A stretch of DNA of 64,000 bases from Sideroxydans sp. CL21 (GCF_902459525.1 NZ_LR699166.1:2430501-2494500), one strand, 5' to 3'. Counted from the stretch's first letter, positions 8,838-18,091 are shown. Notes: generated by a model not told the origin, from the letters alone. Numbers and translations are program-made.

Positions 8838-10766
8838 TCAGGCTTCCTCTTTCACGATGACTTTTGCTACCAGTTCCCCATCTGGATACCGCTTGGGGCC
8901 TGGAGGTGCATCTTTAGCCAAATCGTAGCTGGGGTCTTCAACCCAGCCGTGCGCCACCTCGGTTTTAAGTTGTGCGTAAAACGCATCAATCTCGCCGCCG
9001 AAGCGTTGCCACAAATCCTTGGCGGGCATCTCGCCGTTGTGTCGGGCGAGGAGAGTGGCCAGTGGCGCTTGGGCTTTGATGTCGGGGGCTTGCCCCAGGC
9101 GCACGAGAGCAATCAATTCGGTTTGCGGGGCTTTCATGGGTTCCTCTTGTTGGTCGGGGGTAATGCCAGTGATGCTGGCCATAGTCGCTCTTGCCAATAA
9201 TTCTGCCAGCCTGCATCCGCTAGCAAGTTGCTGAACCAAGCGATCACAGATCACTTGGTATTGCCGCAAGCTTTCAAGTATTTGAGTTCTCTCGGCTAGC
9301 GGAGGAATGGGAACCGAAACGCTGGCCACCTGAGTAAGGTTTAACCCAGGCTTGTCTCCATAGATGTAGCGCGATAACAAGTTTCTGCCGCCATTGGCAT
9401 TAATCATCCAGAAGTGAATGAATTCTGCCATGCTGCTGTCATGCAAACGAATAAGCGCAACGTGCTGACTCACGTATGCTTTGCGATTCAGGTTAGGCAC
9501 CGTAGCACACTTGCCAACATTCCCACCTGTAATAGTCAGAAGCAAGTCGCCTTCTCGTACCAATGTCCGTTTGCCTTCCGCTTTCTCGGGTAGAGAGACA
9601 AACGCAGGATTCTCGAACACCAATGCATCATGCCGAATATCTTGAGATCGAATGAATGAGTCACCCGATGAGGATATGTAGCTTTTCCATCCACGGGAGC
9701 CGCTCGTAATGTACTCAGACAGCTCGCTGAGCGTCTTCCAATCCCAGCCAATGGGCAGACTGGGCAAGTCCTCGTCTGCCGAAGCGGTGTTTATCTTTGC
9801 ACCCGGCAGAAGTATGCCTCTCATCGCCAAATCAAAAATAGCATCGCGAAGAACCATGACATCCTCCGGCGCATGAAACAGCCGCCCGAAGTTGTCTGCC
9901 AGACGCGACCATGCGGCTTGCAGTTCGTGCGGGCTGTTGGCAACGGCGACGGCTTGCAGGGTGGAGAGTCGTAGATTGTCTTGCAGCTTGCTTCGCGCTT
10001 GCTGCTGCGCTTCCAGCTTGTCGCACAAGGCCATCAGCTCATCAACTTTGGCGACGATGCGGGGTATTTCGTTCTTCGGCGGCAATGCAATTAAAATATT
10101 CGAAATCGAATCCTGATTGAGGGTATTGCCTTTGATTGCAGCCTTGTTTCCAGCAGAGAGATCAAAGCCGTTTAAACATTTGAAAAAATAATCCTTCAAG
10201 GCATCCGAAAATGGCTCAATTCTAATGATGGCTTCGTTGTGATAAGCATCTACGCCGAGCAAACAAAGCTTTCCAATGGTCAGCTTGAAGCTCATTAGCA
10301 AAGAACCGGCAGGAACGGGTGAACTCTTGAAAATCTCGTTTCTCGCTGCTTCAGACACGGTCTCACTGGAGACGCTCATTACCTGCCCATGTTGAAGATC
10401 GGCGATTGAAAACCAAGGGTATTCGCCCGTATTCCAGTACTTATTTTCTTTTCGTGGCGGTGTCCGCCCGGCTGAAAAATTACACAACTCGCCAAATCTG
10501 CACCACTGCCAGTTATTTGGAATTTGCCAAGACCCAAGGAAGTTTTCATTCCGAATTTTTCGATTGATTCGAATTTCGCCATCGTTACCCAACTTTTCTC
10601 GGTGTAATGCGATTTCGGCCAAGAATAGCGAGGCATCTTCACCCACAAGCTGATTTGTTAGTCGACCAGAAACGGCAAAGTGCAGTACAAGCTCCCGCAA
10701 CTTCGCCACGCCCCCCGGCGCATTGGCAATATGCCCAAACTCCGCCAAAAATTGCTGTGCGTCCAT
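8838..10766 (-). CDS. hsdS: Type I restriction specificity subunit HsdS
   Basis: 642 residues with two target-recognition domains. The first spans about 60-235, beginning with the WQWCRFGELCNF-type entry and ending in a conserved helix (LPPKNEIPRIVAKVDELMALCDKLE, split by the domain boundary). The second spans about 330-500, ending in IPPLAERTQILESL. The two helices form the spacer that fixes the gap in a bipartite DNA target. The C-terminal 120 residues form an extra domain beyond the normal HsdS end, starting near EEPMKAPQTELIALVRLGQ. The start shares one base with the stop of the DUF1016 gene (TGATG). The recognition sequence cannot be read from the protein. Confidence 0.9.
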   Translation of the reverse strand: MDAQQFLAEFGHIANAPGGVAKLRELVLHFAVSGRLTNQLVGEDASLFLAEIALHREKLGNDGEIRINRKIRNENFLGSWQIPNNWQWCRFGELCNFSAGRTPPRKENKYWNTGEYPWFSIADLQHGQVMSVSSETVSEAARNEIFKSSPVPAGSLLMSFKLTIGKLCLLGVDAYHNEAIIRIEPFSDALKDYFFKCLNGFDLSAGNKAAIKGNTLNQDSISNILIALPPKNEIPRIVAKVDELMALCDKLEAQQQARSKLQDNLRLSTLQAVAVANSPHELQAAWSRLADNFGRLFHAPEDVMVLRDAIFDLAMRGILLPGAKINTASADEDLPSLPIGWDWKTLSELSEYITSGSRGWKSYISSSGDSFIRSQDIRHDALVFENPAFVSLPEKAEGKRTLVREGDLLLTITGGNVGKCATVPNLNRKAYVSQHVALIRLHDSSMAEFIHFWMINANGGRNLLSRYIYGDKPGLNLTQVASVSVPIPPLAERTQILESLRQYQVICDRLVQQLASGCRLAELLARATMASITGITPDQQEEPMKAPQTELIALVRLGQAPDIKAQAPLATLLARHNGEMPAKDLWQRFGGEIDAFYAQLKTEVAHGWVEDPSYDLAKDAPPGPKRYPDGELVAKVIVKEEA

Positions 10767-11812
10767 CAGGCAGGCTCCTCATCGGCATGCCCATCGTCAG
10801 CCAGGGCTTGCTCGATTTGCTCGATGCTGGGCAGGCTGGTTTGCAGTTCTTCCGGGAGGGATTCGAGCAGTTTGTATTCGGCGATGCCCATGGGTTGCAT
10901 CTTGTCGCCCAAGGCATATTCGGCCACGACCTTGTTCTTGCTCTTGCACAGCAGCAGGCCGATGGTGGGGTTGTCCTGCTCGGCCTTGACCTGCCTGTCC
11001 ACGGCACTGAGGTAGAAGCTCAGTTGCCCGAGGTGCTCGGGCTTGAATTTGTCGGCCTTGAGTTCGATGACCACGTAGCAGCGCAGCTTGAGGTGATAGA
11101 ACAGCAGGTCAATAAAAAAATCGTCGCCGCCAACCTCCAGTTGTACCTGACGCCCGACGAAGGCGAAGCCGGCGCCCAGCTCCAGCAAGAACTGGGTGAT
11201 GTGCTGTACCAGCGCGGTCTCGATTTCCCGTTCCCCCGCTTCCTTGCCGATGGACAGAAAATCGAACAGATAGGGGTCTTTGAGCGATTGCCGCGCCAGA
11301 TCGGTTCCGGGGGCGGGCAAGCGCTCGGCAAAATTGGTCACGGCCTGTCCTTCCCGCTCCAGCAGGCGGGTTTCGATGTGTATTTCAAGCAGGGTGCGCG
11401 ACCAGCCATGGGCAACGGCGCGTTCGGCGTAGGCCAGCCGCCGTTTCGGCTCTTTCAGTTTGGTCAGCAGGACGAGGTTGTGGCCCCAGGGCAATTGTCC
11501 AACAGCCTGTTGGACAATTGCCCCGTCCGGCCAGGCATCGGCGAAGGCGCGCATGTACATCAGGTTGGCGCGGGAGAAGCCTTTCATGTCGGGAAAGGCG
11601 GCGCGCAGGTCTTGCGCCAACCGCTCGATCACTTTGGCACCCCATCCTTGCCGGGCCTGGCGCGCCAGGATGTCGCGCCCGATTTGCCAATACAGCAGAA
11701 CCAGTTCCCGGTTAACCGCCAGTGCGGCTCGCTGCTGGGCGTTGTGTATGCGGGTTTTAAGTTCGGCGAGCCAGTCAACATAGTCCGGCGGCAGCGGTGC
11801 AATATCAGGCAT
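10766..11812 (-). CDS. DUF1016/YhcG-type PDDEXK nuclease-family protein
   Basis: 348 residues. The N-terminal DUF1016_N region has the family hallmarks LLYWQIGRDIL and GWGAKVIERLAQDLRAAFP, then FSRANLMYMRAFA. The C-terminal half holds the PDDEXK-type core with FFIDLLFYHLKLRCYVVIEL (D then ExK as IELKADKFKP). YhcG-type proteins are predicted nucleases often found inside type I R-M operons. The start ATG at 11812 is chosen because an open frame farther upstream lies wholly inside hsdM, and this start gives an 8-bp overlap with the hsdM stop. Its role in the complex is not established. Confidence 0.85.
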   Translation of the reverse strand: MPDIAPLPPDYVDWLAELKTRIHNAQQRAALAVNRELVLLYWQIGRDILARQARQGWGAKVIERLAQDLRAAFPDMKGFSRANLMYMRAFADAWPDGAIVQQAVGQLPWGHNLVLLTKLKEPKRRLAYAERAVAHGWSRTLLEIHIETRLLEREGQAVTNFAERLPAPGTDLARQSLKDPYLFDFLSIGKEAGEREIETALVQHITQFLLELGAGFAFVGRQVQLEVGGDDFFIDLLFYHLKLRCYVVIELKADKFKPEHLGQLSFYLSAVDRQVKAEQDNPTIGLLLCKSKNKVVAEYALGDKMQPMGIAEYKLLESLPEELQTSLPSIEQIEQALADDGHADEEPA

Positions 11813-13589
11813 CCGTCGCCTCCACACCGGTGAAATGATGCGCCAGCGCCGCAGCCAGTTCGCTCTTGAGCAGGTTTTCGGTTTCCTCGATTTCGCCCAG
11901 CAGTTTTTTGTATTTTTCCAGCAGCAAGTCGGGGTCGTGGATTTCGTCCTGTGGCGCGCGCGGATTCGGTTGGTCCAGATTGAAGATGGGCCAGTAGAGT
12001 CGGTCGCCTGCGGCCTTGGCGTCGCGGGCTTGCAGGCGCAGCGGTTCGACCTGCGCGCGCAGGTCGGCAATTTGGGTTTCGGTCTTTTCGCGGCAGATGA
12101 CATCCTGCGTGCCCACCAAACTCTTGCGCAGGTCCGAGGCTTCGCTTTCCAGCTTGGCGGCGGCGTTGTTCAGTTCTTCGGCGCGTTGCCAGTGCGGTGC
12201 AGCAGCGGCTTCGGCCTTTTCTCGCTCGATCTTGAATTCATATTTCCAGGCCCGTTCGTTTTCCTCGCGGTCGGCAAAGCCGTTTTCCTCATTGCCCCAC
12301 CACGCTTGAATCGATGCGAATTCCTCGAAACGGATCGGCTTGGTTTTGGAATAGCTCTTGTAGCCCGCCGGGTAGGGATGTTCGTAGAACCAGATGGTGT
12401 CGGTGTGGAAATGTTCGGTACCGTCGTCCACCACTGCGCCCTTGGTGAAGAACAGCAGGTTGGTCTTGATGGTGGTGTAAGGCGCGAATACGCCCTTGGG
12501 CAGTCGGACGATGGTGTGCAGTTTGCAGTCGCGCAGCAGCAATTTTTTCAGCGTGTTTTTAATGCCGTCGCCAAACAGGAAACCATCAGGCAGCACCACG
12601 GCGGCGCGTCCGTTTTCTTTCAGCAATTTTTTGACGATGAGCGCCATGAACATGTCGGCAGTTTCACGGGTGCGCAAGTCGGCGGGATAGTCGCTGCCGA
12701 CACCATCGTCTTCAAAGCCGCCGAAGGGCGGGTTGGTGATGATGCAATTGACTTTATCGGCGCCCCATTCGTTCCAGGGGATGCCCAAGGTGTTACGGCG
12801 CTCAATCTGATAAGGGTTGTCGATGCCGTGCAGCAGCATGTTGGTAGTGCATAGCAGGTGCGGCAGTTGTTTCTTTTCGATGCCGTGGATCAGTTCCTCT
12901 ATGGCTCGTTTATCGGCGGCTGAGGAGTGATTGTCCAACTGGTTGCGAAAATGGTCGATGGCGGCGGTCAGGAAGCCGCCGGTGCCACAGGCCGGGTCCA
13001 TCACCGTTTCGCGTTTATCCAAACGCGGATTGACGCGATCAGCCATAAAAGCGGTGATGGCGCGGGGTGTGTAGAACTCGCCTGCATTGCCAGCACCGCG
13101 CAGGTCGTTGAGCAGTTGCTCATAAACATCTCCGAGTTGGGCGCGTTCCTTAAAGTCGTCGAAATGGATGGCGTCTTCCAGCTTTTCGATCACAGCCAGC
13201 AACTGCGGACCGGATTTCATGTAGTTGTTGGAGTCTTCAAAGACCTGCTTGATGACCTTGTGCGCAGAGCTCTTGCTGGGATCTATTCTTTCTTTCAGCT
13301 CGGCGAACAGTTCGTTATTGACGAAACCGATGATTTCAGTCGGCGTCTTCTGCGGTGCTTTCTTTCCGTCTTTGCCGGGCACGTAGGCGGCCCAGTTGCG
13401 CCAGCGAAAGCGCTCGGGCAAGGGCGATTGATAGGCGGCGTTGTCGTCTTCCCATTCTTTTTCGCGCTGGTCGAAAACTTTGAGGAACAGCATCCAGGTG
13501 AGCTGGCCGAGTCGTTGGGCATCGCCATCTACGCCGTCGTCCTTGCGCATGATGTCCTGAATGGATTTGATGGTGCTGCTGAGGTTCAT
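11805..13589 (-). CDS. hsdM: Type I DNA adenine methyltransferase subunit HsdM
   Basis: 594 residues. An N-terminal HsdM helical domain (1-150) is followed by the methyltransferase fold with the S-adenosylmethionine motif DPACGTGGF (198-206) and the catalytic NPPF (286-289), which marks it as an N6-adenine enzyme. The AGEFYTPRAI loop before motif I is typical. A coiled-coil-rich tail (about 460-594) precedes the end. It methylates host DNA with HsdS and forms the restriction complex with HsdR. It lies 17 bp downstream of hsdR. Confidence 0.93.
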   Translation of the reverse strand: MNLSSTIKSIQDIMRKDDGVDGDAQRLGQLTWMLFLKVFDQREKEWEDDNAAYQSPLPERFRWRNWAAYVPGKDGKKAPQKTPTEIIGFVNNELFAELKERIDPSKSSAHKVIKQVFEDSNNYMKSGPQLLAVIEKLEDAIHFDDFKERAQLGDVYEQLLNDLRGAGNAGEFYTPRAITAFMADRVNPRLDKRETVMDPACGTGGFLTAAIDHFRNQLDNHSSAADKRAIEELIHGIEKKQLPHLLCTTNMLLHGIDNPYQIERRNTLGIPWNEWGADKVNCIITNPPFGGFEDDGVGSDYPADLRTRETADMFMALIVKKLLKENGRAAVVLPDGFLFGDGIKNTLKKLLLRDCKLHTIVRLPKGVFAPYTTIKTNLLFFTKGAVVDDGTEHFHTDTIWFYEHPYPAGYKSYSKTKPIRFEEFASIQAWWGNEENGFADREENERAWKYEFKIEREKAEAAAAPHWQRAEELNNAAAKLESEASDLRKSLVGTQDVICREKTETQIADLRAQVEPLRLQARDAKAAGDRLYWPIFNLDQPNPRAPQDEIHDPDLLLEKYKKLLGEIEETENLLKSELAAALAHHFTGVEATDA

Positions 13590-13606
13590 ATTGTTTTGCT
13601 CTTGGG

Positions 13607-16081
13607 TCAGGCTTGTTTTTGATCCGGCGTGTCGTAGAGCGCTTGCTCCAGTTCATGCACGGCTTGGGTGTATTGCTCGACACCGCCAAAGATGCCGCGC
13701 CGTATTTGTGTCTTGCTGCCAAACTGGTCGAAGGGCGGCAGTTCCAGCACTTTGGCATCTTCGATGTCTTGCACGCCGTGGTCGGCGAATTTTTCGAGCA
13801 GGGCTTCAAGCACTGCGCGCGCTTGCTCGCCGTATTTGCCGAACACGTTGCGCTTTTTGACGTTGTTGGCGCGCTCACGGCGGGTGAGCGGCTTTTGGTC
13901 GAAGGCGACATGGGCAACGAGATCGAAGGCGTCCAGTTCGCTTCCATTGGCCACGGCTTGTTGCAGTATTTCCAGCGGTACGCCGTGTTCAGCCAGTACC
14001 TCCAACACAGCTTGTTTGCGTTCGGCAGTGTTCCAGCGGCGCAGGAAATCGGTGAGATTGCCGAACTCGGCTTGCAAGGCTTTCTTGATGCCGTCCTTGA
14101 GCAGGACGCGGTAGTCTTCGGTGATGAGCTTGCCGTCGGCATCGAGGTATTGCGAACGCTCCACCGCCAAGCGCACGTTCACGTCGCCGATGACATATTT
14201 GATTCGACCTTTTCCTCCGTCGCCACCTTCGTCATCGCCGGGTTCGGTATCGTCTCCTTCCGTGTCGCTTATGTCATAAGGTGTCGGTTCCGGCTCGTTG
14301 AATCCGGGCGGGTTGGTGATGTCCGGCGGTACGACTGGCTCATCGGGCTTGGGTTCGTAGATCACCACGGGTTCGCCATCAAAGTCCGGATCGGCAAACA
14401 GGCGCGTCGCGCCCTTGAAATCCATGATGGTGAAATAGAGCTTCTGGTAGTCCTCGCGCAGGCGGGTGCCGCGTCCGATGATTTGCTTGAACTCGGTCAT
14501 CGAGTTGATGTTTTGATCGAGCACGATGAGCTTGCAGGTCTTGGCATCTACGCCCGTGGTCAATAACTTGGATGTGGTGGCAATGACGGGATAAGGTTCG
14601 TCGTTGTCGATGAAGTAGGAGAGCTGCGCTTTGCCTTCGCTGTCGTCGCCGGTGATGCGCATAACGTAACGGCGATTGCTGGCCGCAGCGGGGATCAACT
14701 TGACCAGCTCCTGGCGCATGCGCTCCGCGTGGTCCTGGTCGTCGCAGAAGACGATGGTTTTTGCCATGGGGTCGGTGGCTTTGAGGTATTCCCAAATCTT
14801 GCTGGCAACAAGCTGGGTGCGCTTTTCCAAAACAAGATTGCGGTCAAAATCTTTGGTGTTGTACTGGCGTTGTTCAACCACTTGCCCGAGCTTGTCGATC
14901 TTGCCTTTTTCGGGGGTGTAGCCCAGCGCATCGACATCGGTAGCGATGCGAATGACTTTGTAGGGAGCAAGGAAGCCGTCCTCGATACCTTGCTTGAGCG
15001 AATAGGTGTAGATGGGTTCGCCGAAATACTTGTAGTTGAATTCGGGATCTTCAATGACCCGCACTTGCTTTTTCTTATCAAACTGCGTCTTCTCTTTGGG
15101 CGTGGCAGTCAGACCCAGATGGGTGGCGCTGCTGAAGTAGTCGAGCACTTCGCGCCAGGCGGAATCTTCGGCGGCGCTGCCGCGATGGCATTCGTCAATG
15201 ACGACCAGATCGAAGAAGTCTTCCGGAAACTGCCGGTAAATTTGCTTCCACTCTTCCTTGCCGGTCACAGCCTGGTAAAGCGCCAGATATATCTCGTAGT
15301 TTTTCTTGACCTCGCGATTGGTGACCTTGTGCATCACTTCGCCAAAGGGGGCAAAGTCCTGCTGTATGGTTTGGTCAACCAGAATGTTGCGATCAGCCAG
15401 AAACAGGATGCGTTTTTTGGATTTTGCTTTCCACAGTCGCCAGATGATCTGGAACGCGGTATAGGTCTTTCCGGTGCCGGTCGCCATGACCAGCAGCACG
15501 CGTTGCTGCCCCTTGGCGATGGCTTCAATGGCGCGGTTAATCGCCACGCGCTGGTAATAGCGCGGCTCGCGACCGCTACCGTCCGTGTGATATGGTTGCT
15601 CGATGAGTTGAACGGCGGCGGGGGCTGCTAACCCTTTCCACTGCTGATACAAGGGCCAGAGATCGGCCAGTGAGGGGAATTCGCCGAGTTGTAGCTCGCG
15701 CTCAACCGGCTGCGTCAGGCCGGTGCGGTCATGCAGCAGAAAGCCTTCGCCGTTGCTGCTGAGCGCAAAGGGGGCATCCAGCATTTCGGCATACAGCAAT
15801 GCCTGCGGCATGCCTTGTCCCACCTGAAATTTTGCCTGCTTGGCTTCGACTACCGCGATAGGAACGTTGGGGCTTGCGTAAAGCACAAAGTCGGCACGCT
15901 TCGGCCCGCCTTTGGCATCGGGATTCTTGATGCGCGCAGCCAATTTACCTCGCACCATGACGCGACCGTCTGTGAGCTGCACTTCCTCTCGAAATTGGTG
16001 CTGTTGCCACCCCGCTTGCTGAATAGCCGGAGTAATGAACTTGGTACAGATGTCGCGCTCTGATAAGTCCCGTTTATCCAT
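13607..16081 (-). CDS. hsdR: Type I restriction endonuclease subunit HsdR (EcoEI-like)
   Basis: 824 residues. The N-terminal nuclease core shows RADFVLY (D64) followed by VVEAKQAK (E79, K81), i.e. D-ExK. The motor has Walker A MATGTGKT (199-206), DECHRGSA (296 onward), a GLTATP motif and, in the second RecA-like domain, QIIGRGTRLREDYQ. The C-terminal part matches the EcoEI-R C-terminal helical region. All catalytic motifs are present, so the subunit looks functional. It is the first gene of a six-gene minus-strand operon, with hsdM 17 bp behind it. ATG at 16081 has no strong ribosome site. Confidence 0.92.
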   Translation of the reverse strand: MDKRDLSERDICTKFITPAIQQAGWQQHQFREEVQLTDGRVMVRGKLAARIKNPDAKGGPKRADFVLYASPNVPIAVVEAKQAKFQVGQGMPQALLYAEMLDAPFALSSNGEGFLLHDRTGLTQPVERELQLGEFPSLADLWPLYQQWKGLAAPAAVQLIEQPYHTDGSGREPRYYQRVAINRAIEAIAKGQQRVLLVMATGTGKTYTAFQIIWRLWKAKSKKRILFLADRNILVDQTIQQDFAPFGEVMHKVTNREVKKNYEIYLALYQAVTGKEEWKQIYRQFPEDFFDLVVIDECHRGSAAEDSAWREVLDYFSSATHLGLTATPKEKTQFDKKKQVRVIEDPEFNYKYFGEPIYTYSLKQGIEDGFLAPYKVIRIATDVDALGYTPEKGKIDKLGQVVEQRQYNTKDFDRNLVLEKRTQLVASKIWEYLKATDPMAKTIVFCDDQDHAERMRQELVKLIPAAASNRRYVMRITGDDSEGKAQLSYFIDNDEPYPVIATTSKLLTTGVDAKTCKLIVLDQNINSMTEFKQIIGRGTRLREDYQKLYFTIMDFKGATRLFADPDFDGEPVVIYEPKPDEPVVPPDITNPPGFNEPEPTPYDISDTEGDDTEPGDDEGGDGGKGRIKYVIGDVNVRLAVERSQYLDADGKLITEDYRVLLKDGIKKALQAEFGNLTDFLRRWNTAERKQAVLEVLAEHGVPLEILQQAVANGSELDAFDLVAHVAFDQKPLTRRERANNVKKRNVFGKYGEQARAVLEALLEKFADHGVQDIEDAKVLELPPFDQFGSKTQIRRGIFGGVEQYTQAVHELEQALYDTPDQKQA

Positions 16082-16163
16082 GTATGGTTTGTCGGCAGCA
16101 TGCAGACCGTGGATTGTTCTTGAGAACGGAGTTTACCATTCACTTGATACACAAGGATAACTA

Positions 16164-16183
16164 GTGATAACACTGATTATCAC
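16164..16183 (-). promoter_or_regulatory. Inverted repeat upstream of hsdR
   Basis: GTGATAA (16164-16170) and TTATCAC (16177-16183) form a perfect 7-bp inverted repeat with a 6-bp centre, 83 bp upstream of the hsdR start. A further GATAAC half-like copy lies at 16156-16161. A palindrome at this distance could be a repressor site controlling the defence operon. I do not see a convincing -35/-10 pair. The next 290 bases (16184-16473) contain no credible gene. Confidence 0.35.
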
Positions 16184-16473
16184 TTACTGGTTTGATCTTG
16201 ATGGTGGAAATTTATGACCGAAAGGATTTTAGTGTTTGTCCTAATAAGTTGGGAGCGGACCTCGCAGCAGGCCGCGCCGACTTCATTTTCAGGAAATCAC
16301 CTGCGTTCGCTCAGGCCGAGGAGTGAGCCCTCCTTGAAATACTCTTGACGGTCTGCTTCGGTCGATTTGAAACGATCATCACAATTCCAAATCAACCACC
16401 AAATACGATCTGGTTTCAGCTTGAATTTCATCTAAAAATTCATTATCAACCGCTGATTACGGATACCCCATAG

Positions 16474-16510
16474 AAAATGAGCACAGCGACCTGATCGCTG
16501 TGCTCATTTT
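16474..16510 (-). terminator. Strong rho-independent terminator behind the amt operon
   Basis: A perfect 16-bp inverted repeat (AAAATGAGCACAGCGA at 16474-16489, complement at 16495-16510) with a 5-nt loop. The stem carries A and T runs on its two outer arms, so it can act in both directions. On the minus strand it begins 3 bp after the stop of the 43-residue gene, which supports that small gene as a real transcribed unit. Confidence 0.88.
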
Positions 16511-16512
16511 TA

Positions 16513-16644
16513 TCAATGCCCGTGAGTCAGTATTTTTTCTCCACTGTCTTTCGGGAAATACTTTTTCTTGTGCAAGTAGATTAGAGTTCCAAGAAATCCA
16601 AACACCCAAACCCACAGCAAGACCAACCCGACATAACCACTCAT
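16513..16644 (-). CDS. 43-residue single-pass membrane protein downstream of amt
   Basis: A very short gene with good translation signals: GGAG seven bases before ATG at 16644, a TGA stop at 16513, and a strong terminator directly behind it. The product begins MSGYVGLVLLWVWVFGFLG, forms one hydrophobic helix of about 22 residues (4-25) and continues with a basic turn HKKKYFPKD and a polar tail ending THGH. It is on the same strand as the ammonium transporter and 130 bp behind it, so it probably shares the transcript. I do not recognise a family. Its position is where a PII gene (glnK) is often paired with amtB. Confidence 0.7.
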   Translation of the reverse strand: MSGYVGLVLLWVWVFGFLGTLIYLHKKKYFPKDSGEKILTHGH

Positions 16645-16774
16645 TGTTTATCTCCATATTTCCCAATTAATAAAGGTAGTCGATTTCTCAATATCCAGTT
16701 GAAACTGACTAGCTTATCCCGACAGACTTAATTACAACCCGACAGACTTTATTGTTTCCCATCATCACCAATAC

Positions 16775-17977
16775 TTACCAACCCGACTCGCGCTCCGCCG
16801 TGGCGGTGATCTTGTGGATACTCAGGTCGGCACCGTTGAATTCCTCTTCCTGAGTGAGACGGATGCCGATGGTTTTTTTCAGCACGCCATACACGACAAA
16901 ACCGCCGATCAATGCGATGGCTATTCCAAGAATGGTGCCGATGAGTTGCGACATGATGCTCACCCCGCCGATTCCGCCCAGTGCTTTTGCACCAAAGATA
17001 CCTGCAGCGATGCCGCCCCATGCGCCGCAAAGCCCATGCAATGGCCATACACCGAGTACGTCGTCGATCTTCCAGCGGTTCTGTGTGAGAGTGAACATCC
17101 AGACAAACAATCCACCTGCCACACCGCCGGTGATTAAAGCACCAAGAGGGTGCATCAAATCGGAACCCGCGCACACCGCCACCAGCCCTGCGAGTGGGCC
17201 GTTATGCACAAAGCCCGGGTCGTTTCTGCCAGCCCACAAGGCGACCAGTGTGCCGCCAACCATTGCCATCAGGGAATTCACGGCGACCAGGCCGCTGATC
17301 TTGTCTATGGTCTGTGCCGACATGACATTGAAGCCGAACCAGCCCACAGTCAGCACCCATGCACCGAGCGCCAGAAAGGGAATGCTGGAAGGAGGATGAG
17401 CGGAGATGCGGCCATCCTTGTTGTAACGCCCATGGCGCGAACCGAGCATCAGCACGGCTGCCAAGCCTATCCAGCCGCCGACGGCATGCACGACCACTGA
17501 CCCTGCGAAATCGTGGAATTCCGCACCGAAGCTGGCATTCAACCAATTTTGAACACCGAAGCGATGGTTCCAGGCGATGCCTTCAAAGAAGGGGTAGACG
17601 AAGCCGACCAGCACGAAAGTAGCGGCGAGCATGGGATTGAAACGCGCTCGCTCGGCCACGCCGCCGGATACGATGGCTGGAATGGCAGCTGCGAATGTGA
17701 GCAGGAAGAAAAACTTGACCAGCTCATACCCGTTCTTCTGGGCCAGTTCTTCCGCACCCGAAAAAAAATTGACACCGTAAGCTATGCTGTAACCGATAAA
17801 GAAATACGCCAGTGTCGAAATGGCGAAATCGGAAAGTATCTTCACCAATGCGTTGACCTGATTCTTTTTCCGTACGGTACCGAGTTCCAGAAATGCGAAC
17901 CCAGCGTGCATTGCCAGCACCATTATCGCGCCCAACAAGATAAATAATGCATCCGTTCCGACCTTCAGGTTTTCCAT
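16775..17977 (-). CDS. amtB: Ammonium transporter, Amt/MEP/Rh family
   Basis: About 400 residues and eleven hydrophobic segments. The twin pore histidines lie in VVVHAVGGW and PLHGLCGAWGG. The signature DFAGSVVVH is the Amt family motif. It conducts ammonium/ammonia across the inner membrane. Like several non-enteric Amt proteins it has no long signal peptide. Two ATGs lie in tandem (17980 and 17977); GGAGAG sits 5 bases before the second, which I prefer, and a TTG at 17998 is less likely. There is no glnK next to it. The upstream sigma-54 promoter and NtrC boxes make it nitrogen-regulated. Confidence 0.93.
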   Translation of the reverse strand: MENLKVGTDALFILLGAIMVLAMHAGFAFLELGTVRKKNQVNALVKILSDFAISTLAYFFIGYSIAYGVNFFSGAEELAQKNGYELVKFFFLLTFAAAIPAIVSGGVAERARFNPMLAATFVLVGFVYPFFEGIAWNHRFGVQNWLNASFGAEFHDFAGSVVVHAVGGWIGLAAVLMLGSRHGRYNKDGRISAHPPSSIPFLALGAWVLTVGWFGFNVMSAQTIDKISGLVAVNSLMAMVGGTLVALWAGRNDPGFVHNGPLAGLVAVCAGSDLMHPLGALITGGVAGGLFVWMFTLTQNRWKIDDVLGVWPLHGLCGAWGGIAAGIFGAKALGGIGGVSIMSQLIGTILGIAIALIGGFVVYGVLKKTIGIRLTQEEEFNGADLSIHKITATAERESGW

Positions 17978-18012
17978 CATCTCTCCAAATAAGTGCAATC
18001 CGGAGGAACGCG

Positions 18013-18028
18013 AGCAAGCCTTGTGCCA
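18013..18028 (-). promoter_or_regulatory. Sigma-54 (-24/-12) promoter of amt
   Basis: On the minus strand the sequence reads TGGCACAAGGCTTGCT, an almost exact match to the sigma-54 consensus TGGCAC-N5-TTGCW with the GG and GC elements correctly spaced. It lies about 35 bp before the amt start codon. This promoter class needs an enhancer-binding activator, here most likely NtrC. Confidence 0.88.
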
Positions 18029-18091
18029 GACAAATCATATATTGATTTATATAGTTTTTTTATTTTTAAGTGAATATTCGAGGAAAATAAA

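Noticed and set aside
10607-11833. Long plus-strand open frame opposite the DUF1016 gene and hsdS
   Set aside because: It is antisense to conserved genes, with no recognisable domain; its length results from codon bias on the other strand.
10766-12103. A longer DUF1016 protein starting at 12103
   Set aside because: The added 97 codons lie entirely inside hsdM in another frame, with low-complexity Arg/Thr/Pro content. ATG 11812 gives the family N-terminus.
16457-16666. A 69-residue minus-strand frame overlapping the 43-residue gene
   Set aside because: It reads through the terminator hairpin and has a composition unlike a real protein. The 43-residue frame has the better ribosome site and ends just before the terminator.
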